A DNA stretch of 11,132 nt, taken from the NCBI GenBank assembly GCA_035528275.1, contig DATKYV010000361.1, positions 1-11,132 on the forward strand, in the 5' to 3' direction. The notes under the pieces are model-generated. The model ran no database searches. It saw only the letters and a list, made by a program, of their open reading frames with translations, and was not told the DNA's origin. This document shows positions 7,015 through 11,132 of the stretch, piece after piece (the stretch's first letter is position 1; every line of letters begins with the position of its first letter). Origin of the DNA: DATKYV01 sp035528275 (GTDB lineage: Bacteria > Acidobacteriota > Terriglobia > UBA7540). The translations under genes were made by a program, and so were the position numbers.

Positions 7015-8340
7015 ATGATTCGCAAAATCTTCTTGGGACTTTTCTTGTTGGTCTTTCCCGCGACGCTCATGCACGCGCAATCGGTGGTCGCCATTCAAGG
7101 TGGGAAGGTGCTGACCGTCACGCGGGGTGTCATCGAAAAGGGCACGGTGTTGATTGAAGACGGCAAGATCACGGCGGTCGGCGGCGACGTCCAGGTTCCC
7201 GCCGGTGCCAGAGTGGTCGACGCGCGCGGAAAGGTCGTGATGCCCGGCATGATCGACGCCGGCACGCGCCTGGGGCTGGTCGAAATCCCGGAGGAGCAGA
7301 CCACCGTGGACTCGACCGAATACACCGAACCTGTTCAGCCCGACCTGCGGGTTATGGATGCGCTCAACCCGCGCAGCGAACTGCTGCGCGCAGCGCGCGC
7401 CGAGGGCATCACGCATGCGCTCTCTACCCCCGCCGAGGGCAACCTCATCGCCGGGCAGTGCGCCTTCATTCGTCTCGATGGGGAAACAGTCGAGCAACTC
7501 GTGGTGAAGTCTCCGGCGGCGCTCCTCATCAACCTGGGCGAGGCGAGCAAGCAGACCTACGTCAAGAAGGACAAGCCCCCAACAACGCGCATGGGAGAGA
7601 TCGCGCTTGTGCGCCAGGCGTTCCTCAAGGCCCGGCATTACCGGGCCGAACACGAGGCCTTCGCCAAGAAGCAGGCGGAAGGAAAAACCGAAAAGGGCTC
7701 AAAACGCGAGGAGGATTGGAAGGATGCGACCCCGCCGGCGCGCGACCTGAAGATGGAAACGTTGCTCGACGCGCTCGAGGGGAAGATCCCGGTGGTTGTC
7801 CGCGCGCAGCGGGTGAGTGATATCGAGACGGCACTGCGGCTGGCGGAAGAGTTTGGCTTCAAACTCGTCCTCGCCCGCGCCACCGCTGCCTGGCGCCTGG
7901 CCGAGAAACTGGGAGCGAAGAAGATCCCCGTCATCGTAGGACCCATTCAGGAGGAGCCGTCGCGGATGGAATCGCTCGATACGCGGCTCGACAACGCCGC
8001 CATCCTTCATCGCGCCGGCGTCTCCATCGCCATCCAGTCAGATTCCGACACCGACGTGCGCGAACTGCCGTTCGCGGTTGAATACGCCATCGCCCACGGC
8101 TTGCCCGACGATGCGGCGCTCGCCGCCGTCACCATCAACCCGGCGCGATTCTTCGGCCTCGACGAGCGGCTGGGGAGCGTCGAGGTCGGCAAGCAGGCCA
8201 ACCTCGTCATCCTCGACGGCATGCCGTTTTATGTGAAGACGCATGTGGTCGCCGCCTTCATCAACGGCAAGCCAGTGGATCTCGCCACCCACCAGACCGA
8301 ACTCTACGATTTTTATAAGAAGAAGTACGGAATCGAGTAG
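7015..8340 (+). CDS. Secreted amidohydrolase-like protein lacking the metal ligands (probable pseudoenzyme)
   Basis: A 441-residue paralogue of the preceding gene, aligned along its whole length. Shared blocks include TTRMGEIALVRQAF, ARDLKMETLLDALEGK, AEEFGFKLVL and GLPDDAALAAVTINPARFFGL followed by LGSVEVGKQANLVILDG. It has its own signal peptide (MIRKIFLGLFLLVFPATLMHA, cut near residue 21), so it is also exported. The active-site histidines are missing. The HxH of the paralogue is G83-T-R85 (DAGTRLG), the next His is R263 (VVRAQR), and the HH pair is R288-A289 (ARATAA). Only the aspartate position is kept (D343 in IQSDSD). The frame is intact and the structural blocks are conserved, so the protein seems maintained rather than decayed. 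A Lys/Glu-rich insertion lies at about 217-239. A non-catalytic partner or regulator of the upstream enzyme, or a binding protein, are the plausible roles (inference). Confidence 0.88.
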   Translation: MIRKIFLGLFLLVFPATLMHAQSVVAIQGGKVLTVTRGVIEKGTVLIEDGKITAVGGDVQVPAGARVVDARGKVVMPGMIDAGTRLGLVEIPEEQTTVDSTEYTEPVQPDLRVMDALNPRSELLRAARAEGITHALSTPAEGNLIAGQCAFIRLDGETVEQLVVKSPAALLINLGEASKQTYVKKDKPPTTRMGEIALVRQAFLKARHYRAEHEAFAKKQAEGKTEKGSKREEDWKDATPPARDLKMETLLDALEGKIPVVVRAQRVSDIETALRLAEEFGFKLVLARATAAWRLAEKLGAKKIPVIVGPIQEEPSRMESLDTRLDNAAILHRAGVSIAIQSDSDTDVRELPFAVEYAIAHGLPDDAALAAVTINPARFFGLDERLGSVEVGKQANLVILDGMPFYVKTHVVAAFINGKPVDLATHQTELYDFYKKKYGIE

Positions 8341-8629
8341 GGCAGGTAAAACTGGCTTCGCGCGTAGGATTCTGGATACGGCGGGCGCCGGTGGTTGGAG
8401 TTTGAGCGGTCCACATAGCGAATTGTGGCGATTGAAAACCGAGGTCGGAAGAGCCAGATTTGGCTGTTCAGGTTGACGGGCTTCGCTCACGGAGTTCCCT
8501 GAGGTAAGCGCGGAGAATTTCCAGTCCACATTTCCATTTTGAGCTTTACCTTCGAATCTTCGGATCGTCGCCGTCGTCAATATTCATGAGAATGTGTACG
8601 CGACAAAGCCGCTCCGGAGGTCAGTACCC
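8341..8629. other. Non-coding stretch after the amidohydrolases
   Basis: I see no credible gene on either strand. The downstream end is AT-richer than its surroundings (about 8515-8590) and could include the upstream end of the degraded insertion sequence that follows. A weak 5-bp hairpin (AGCCA/TGGCT, 8452-8465) is the only terminator-like structure, and it is not convincing. Confidence 0.5.
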
Positions 8630-8860
8630 ATGGGGTGAGATACAAAATCAGCCCTTTCAGCTTTCCCTCAACGCCTCTCTCAAGGTCGATTTGCATGGTT
8701 TCCACGTCCCTTTCGACGGCGGCCTGCTCCTGGTGCGGGGAATCGACGAGCGACTGGGGTTCGGAGAATTGATCGAACAACCCGCCGCGGCGGGACCGAC
8801 CCCCGCCGGGGGAAAAATATGCAGTTTTCGTTCGCCGACGTGCCGCGGCATTTAGCAAGG
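8630..8860 (+). mobile_element. IS1380-family transposase relic, N-terminal part, frameshifted
   Basis: The translated fragment is recognisable as the start of an IS1380-family transposase. One frame (8631-8780) gives GEIQNQPFQLSLNASLKVD, then DGGLLLVRGIDERLGFGELIEQ. Another frame (from 8795) continues with TDPRRGKNMQFSFADVPRH. Family members usually read without a break through ...ELIEQHLTDSRRGKNTQ...ADLLRQ (from memory of the family). The likely original start is the ATG at 8630 with ribosome site GGAGG (8616-8620), but ATGGGG carries one G too many to join the downstream frame. A second shift lies between 8781 and 8794, exactly at a 14-base palindrome. After about 8860 the family similarity stops, so the catalytic domain is gone. 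The relic cannot encode an active transposase. No terminal inverted repeats or target duplications could be identified. Confidence 0.83.
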
Positions 8861-9159
8861 AAGCGTGGACTTTCATTTCTGAGAGAATCCGCGGCTTGTG
8901 CTCGAATGAAGGACCGCGGAGTTCGAAAAGCCCGAACTCCGCGCTACCCCGCTGACAAAACCGCATGAGAAGGCCACGGTCAGCAGCTTCGGGAGTCGCG
9001 TTGGGGCAAACGGGACCCTGTCTCGAGGCCCTGGACCCAGCTAACGAAAGAATAGGGTGCTGGAGCCCCGCGAAGGGTATATGCTGTGGGGCGGTTGGGA
9101 GCTAAAACGGAAATTCGCGGCCGCTTGGTTTCAAAGGGCAATCGCGACATAAATGCAGC
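8861..9159. other. Non-coding stretch upstream of the PilZ gene
   Basis: It holds no credible gene. The first part may be residual insertion-sequence DNA and contains the hairpin at 8915-8943. The last 100 bases presumably carry the PilZ gene promoter. A TATATGCT element lies near 9077, but no matching upstream box is evident, so no promoter is called. Confidence 0.45.
8915..8943. repeat. Strong hairpin (11-bp perfect stem)
   Basis: CGCGGAGTTCG (8915-8925) and CGAACTCCGCG (8933-8943) pair perfectly around a seven-base loop, AAAAGCC. No T-run follows on either strand, so it does not look like a classical intrinsic terminator. It may be a REP-like palindromic unit or part of the degraded insertion sequence. 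Confidence 0.7.
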
Positions 9160-10050
9160 ATGCAGACATCTGAAGTAAACCCCACCCAGGCCGTCGAGAC
9201 CGGCGCTGGGCAGCGTCGGACCGAGCGGGTCAAGCTCAGCATTCCGATCCGGGTGATGTGTTTCGGCGGGAGCCCCGGCCATTTCGTTGAAGATACCCAC
9301 ACCCTCATGGTCAACCGTGACGGTGCGCTGATCGCTTTGAAGCACCGCGTGGCTGCGGACGATACCCTCCGCGTCATCAATCTGGAAAACTTCCGCGAGG
9401 CGGATTTTCGAGTCGTCGGCGAGACACGATTGCAAAGCGGGGACTTTTCCGGCTGGGGGGTGGAATGCCTGGAAAGGGAGCGGACCCTCTGGGATATCGA
9501 TTTCCCTCCGCCGCTCGACCCTGGGGGTTCGACCGCCGGGGCGCTCCTCGAATGCCTGGGCTGCGGCAAACAAGGCCTGCTTGTTCTGAGCCTGGTCGAG
9601 GTCGACTTGCTCGAATCTTCCGGCACGCTACAGAAGCTGTGCGACAAGTGCGGCCACCTCTCCACCTGGTCCTACGCCGACGTCACTCGCCGCCCGAAAG
9701 AGATGCCTCCCGTTCAGGCTCCCGCTGCGGCGCAGCCGCCGGCCTCACCGAGAGTCGGCAAGTGGGATGGCAAAGCGGAGCGGCGCGTTTACAAGCGCGT
9801 GGCGGTCAAGCTGCGCGCCCTGGTGCGCAACAGCAAAGGCCAGCAGGAGATCGCCAAGACCGAGAATCTTTCCAAGGGAGGCCTGGCCCTCTGCCTGAGA
9901 ATGGAACTGTCGCTCGGCGAGTTTGTGAGGATAATCTGCCCCTATAGCGGCGGCGTTGAGGAATTCGAGCGGACGGCGGAGGTCCGGTATCGCGCTCCCC
10001 ACGTCGCCGGACAAAACTGGTTCTACGGTCTCCGCTACTTTCGTGAGTGA
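9160..10050 (+). CDS. Two-PilZ-domain protein with central zinc ribbon (probable c-di-GMP receptor)
   Basis: A 296-residue cytoplasmic protein with no signal peptide or membrane segment. Residues about 18-104 form a first PilZ-like barrel: RRTER (R19, R23) and VNRDGALIAL (51-60), ending SGWGVECLE. Residues 132-164 hold two CxxC pairs (CLGC 132-135, CDKC 161-164), a probable zinc ribbon. After a Pro/Ala linker (183-197) comes a second, canonical PilZ domain (208-294) with RVYKR (R209, R213), ENLSKGG (235-241) and WFYGLRYF. In PilZ proteins the RxxxR and (D/N)xSxxG motifs bind cyclic di-GMP. The second domain has both, while the first has a deviant second motif (N-R-D-G-A-L). The role is probably signal-dependent regulation of motility, surface or envelope functions (inference). 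The ATG at 9160 lacks a close ribosome site (an AAAGGGC sequence lies about 20 bases upstream). It stands alone between two transposase relics. Confidence 0.9.
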   Translation: MQTSEVNPTQAVETGAGQRRTERVKLSIPIRVMCFGGSPGHFVEDTHTLMVNRDGALIALKHRVAADDTLRVINLENFREADFRVVGETRLQSGDFSGWGVECLERERTLWDIDFPPPLDPGGSTAGALLECLGCGKQGLLVLSLVEVDLLESSGTLQKLCDKCGHLSTWSYADVTRRPKEMPPVQAPAAAQPPASPRVGKWDGKAERRVYKRVAVKLRALVRNSKGQQEIAKTENLSKGGLALCLRMELSLGEFVRIICPYSGGVEEFERTAEVRYRAPHVAGQNWFYGLRYFRE

Positions 10051-10072
10051 CCTCCGCAGAATTCGCTTCGGC

Positions 10073-10183
10073 CAGTAGTTCTTCGATATCCCGCTCTAGA
10101 TTCTGATTCGCGGGGAGCAGAATGGCCTACTTCACGCCGCGCTCTTCCAGAGCTTCATAACGCAGATTGCCGCGCTGTTCCCG
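10073..10183 (-). mobile_element. IS1380-family transposase relic, internal (catalytic-domain) fragment with stop codon
   Basis: On the minus strand one frame reads YEALEERGVK, a TAG stop (10127-10129), then AILLPANQNLERDIEELL. IS1380-family transposases carry a closely similar stretch in their catalytic region, of the form (L/I)YEALEERGVKYAIR(I/L)PAN..LERDI..LL (from memory). The stop is therefore a Tyr codon TAC changed to TAG. Similarity starts near 10183 and ends near 10073, just before the PilZ gene stop on the other strand. Neither the N-terminal nor the C-terminal part of a transposase is seen on this side. The fragment abuts the end of the broken HEPN gene on the same strand. Confidence 0.75.
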
Positions 10184-10196
10184 CTCGTGCTAGAAG

Positions 10197-10481
10197 CGGC
10201 GCGACGGCGTAAGAGTTCAGCCGACGACAGTCGTCTTCAAGAGGCCCCAGACTGGGATCGATCTCAACACACACCGTCAGCAGTGTTCAAGTCATGCGTT
10301 CGCAATAGAGGGTGGCCATGATACACGAGAAAAGCTTTCAGAAGTTTCTCTGCTGCTTGTTGGGCGTGAAAGCATACCGTGCCCCCGGCACGCGCTCGGC
10401 TGACAAGTTGTTCTCGTTGTTGAGGAAGTCACTGTCCGCCTTCGCGATCCAGGCGGCGTAGTGGGATTCAGGGGCGCTCAT
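10197..10481 (-). pseudogene. HEPN-domain gene broken by at least two frameshifts
   Basis: HEPN-domain proteins of this kind (PF05168) partner with MNT nucleotidyltransferases and in characterised pairs act as the toxin, often an RNase. The ATG at 10481 overlaps the MNT gene's 3' end by 14 bases, the usual arrangement. The first frame gives MSAPESHYAAWIAKADSDFL and continues to ERVPG. A second frame then gives TVCFHAQQAAEKLLKAFLVY followed by HGHPLLRTHDLN, the conserved HEPN core. A third frame gives LLTVCVEIDPSLGPLEDD and CRRLNSYAVAP. Shift 1 falls at a run of five G on the minus strand (plus-strand C, 10382-10386); adding one G restores the frame. Shift 2 falls near 10281-10287. The C-terminus is lost into transposase-like sequence. 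As sequenced, only about 47 residues would be made before a stop. Assembly error at both sites is possible but less likely than decay. Confidence 0.85.
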
Positions 10482-10785
10482 AGAGTAGCTTACCCTCGGC
10501 CTCGATCAGCGAAAGGAGGGTCCCATGGATCTTCCTCATCCTCTTGACTTCCTCTGGTGTGTAAACCACCACGTCCATTGGCCAAGGGCGCAAACCAAAG
10601 ATCGCGCTCACCTGGATGGCCCGTTCAGGGGGAGGTTCCTGCGTTTCTATTTCGACGAAGATGTCCAGGTCGCTGTCTTCTTTCGCCTCACCGCGAGCAT
10701 GGCTGCCGAAAAGGATTATCCGGTTTGGCTTGAACCGATCCACAATCGCCCGAGTAATGTAGTTAAGAAGTCTTTCGTCGCCCAT
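10468..10785 (-). CDS. MNT-family nucleotidyltransferase (partner of HEPN protein)
   Basis: A 105-residue minimal nucleotidyltransferase (NTP_transf_2, PF01909). The catalytic motif is complete: G27-S28, ten residues, then D39-L-D41 (GSHARGEAKEDSDLDIFV), with the third carboxylate at D71 (PMDVVVYT). In characterised MNT/HEPN toxin-antitoxin pairs this enzyme is the antitoxin that adds AMP residues to a tyrosine of HEPN and silences it; the same function here is inference. The start ATG has a ribosome site AGAGGG about seven bases upstream on the minus strand. The last 14 bases overlap the HEPN start. The gene looks intact, in contrast to its partner, so any antitoxin role now seems to have no target encoded here. 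Gene order is MNT first, HEPN second. Confidence 0.93.
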   Translation of the reverse strand: MGDERLLNYITRAIVDRFKPNRIILFGSHARGEAKEDSDLDIFVEIETQEPPPERAIQVSAIFGLRPWPMDVVVYTPEEVKRMRKIHGTLLSLIEAEGKLLYERP

Positions 10786-10888
10786 TGTGCTGCCCTCTTC
10801 AGCAAGTCCGCTCGCTTTGGCGCCTCAGAGGTTGGGTCCGCCACCGCCTTCGGTCCCACAGGGGACCAAGAATGCGAAACCTATCCGG
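10786..10888. other. Gap between enoyl-CoA hydratase and MNT genes, with hairpin
   Basis: Both neighbours are on the minus strand. A hairpin with a 6-bp GC-rich stem, GGTCCC/GGGACC, and the loop ACAG (10852-10867) lies about 20 bases after the hydratase stop. It might act as a transcription end, but no T-run follows it in the minus direction, so the terminator call is weak. The MNT promoter should lie here; no clear boxes are seen. Confidence 0.4.
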
Positions 10889-11132
10889 TTACCTATTCTT
10901 CCACACCGGCTTGCGCCTTTCCACCAGCGCGCGCAGGCCCTCCTGGGAATCCTCCAGCTCAAACAGCTGGTTCAAGTACATATCCTGGGAGCGCTTCAGC
11001 GCCTGCTCGAAGGGTCGCCAGGTGCCTTCGAAGACCACGCGCTTCAGCAGTTGCAGCACCGGAGTACTCTGGCTGCCGATGCGCAGCACCAGGGAGTCAA
11101 CAGTCTCCTTGAGCGCGGAGCGCGGCACGACG
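10889..11132 (-). CDS. Enoyl-CoA hydratase/isomerase family protein, C-terminal part (5' end outside window)
   Basis: About 81 C-terminal residues are visible, and the frame stays open to the right edge. The fragment reads VVPRSALKETVDSLV..., then SQDMYLNQLFELEDSQEGL and RALVERRKPVWKNR. The VVP start of a helix, the E-D-x-x-E-G-x-x-A-h-x-E-[KR]-R-x-P-x-W pattern and the position of the stop are the standard end of crotonase-fold enzymes (ECH_1, PF00378). These act on acyl-CoA thioesters, for example in beta-oxidation or aromatic-acid breakdown. The oxyanion-hole and catalytic Glu regions are outside the window, so hydratase, isomerase or other crotonase chemistry cannot be separated. It ends 103 bases before the MNT gene and is probably functionally unrelated to it. 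Confidence 0.87.
   Translation of the reverse strand, partial: VVPRSALKETVDSLVLRIGSQSTPVLQLLKRVVFEGTWRPFEQALKRSQDMYLNQLFELEDSQEGLRALVERRKPVWKNR

Noticed and set aside
6361..7653. A 430-codon open frame on the minus strand
   Set aside because: It covers the junction of the two amidohydrolase genes on the opposite strand, has no recognisable motif, and disregards both signal peptides and ribosome sites.
8980..9665. Two overlapping minus-strand open frames of about 190 codons
   Set aside because: They lie opposite the PilZ gene, whose motifs are clear, and have no recognisable product.
10525..11112. A 195-codon open frame on the plus strand
   Set aside because: It is antisense to the MNT nucleotidyltransferase and to the hydratase end, both well supported on the minus strand.
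1..11132. CRISPR array, tRNA or rRNA genes
   Set aside because: I found no regularly spaced repeats with unique spacers and no cloverleaf or rRNA-like sequence by eye.

Overview
The window is GC-rich bacterial DNA with densely packed genes, and it looks like part of an Acidobacteriota chromosome. That assignment is an inference from gene content: a GldG/DUF4340 ABC cassette, secreted paired amidohydrolases, a PilZ - zinc ribbon - PilZ protein and IS1380-type relics. No rRNA or other marker gene is present to confirm it.

Layout. (1) Positions 1-4048, plus strand: a tight four-gene cassette of ABC ATPase (5' end cut by the window), ABC-2 permease, GldG-like auxiliary protein and DUF4340 membrane-anchored protein. 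They are joined by short gaps, and the last pair by an ATGA overlap. (2) 4205-5470: an enolase-superfamily acid-sugar dehydratase whose catalytic residues match the D-galactonate dehydratase pattern, with an unusual lysine-rich insertion. (3) 5629-8340: two secreted, paralogous amidohydrolases in tandem. The first has a full set of metal ligands. The second has lost every metal-binding histidine and looks like a pseudoenzyme. (4) 8341-9159: gene-poor DNA holding a frameshifted N-terminal relic of an IS1380-family transposase and a strong hairpin. (5) 9160-10050: a two-PilZ-domain protein with a zinc ribbon between the domains. (6) 10051-10785, minus strand: an intact MNT nucleotidyltransferase overlaps the start of a HEPN gene broken by at least two frameshifts. 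The 3' end of the HEPN gene runs into a second IS1380 transposase relic containing a stop codon. (7) 10889-11132, minus strand: the C-terminal end of an enoyl-CoA hydratase/isomerase.

Working together. The ABC ATPase, permease, GldG-like and DUF4340 proteins almost certainly form one envelope complex. The two amidohydrolases are probably co-expressed in the periplasm and may form a catalytic/non-catalytic pair. The MNT/HEPN pair was a toxin-antitoxin-type module that now appears to keep only its nucleotidyltransferase half. The right-hand part of the window (about 8.6-10.8 kb) has the look of a decaying accessory region: two transposase relics, a broken HEPN gene and long non-coding stretches. 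The best leads are the pseudo-amidohydrolase beside its intact paralogue and the broken HEPN/MNT locus with the adjoining transposase relic.
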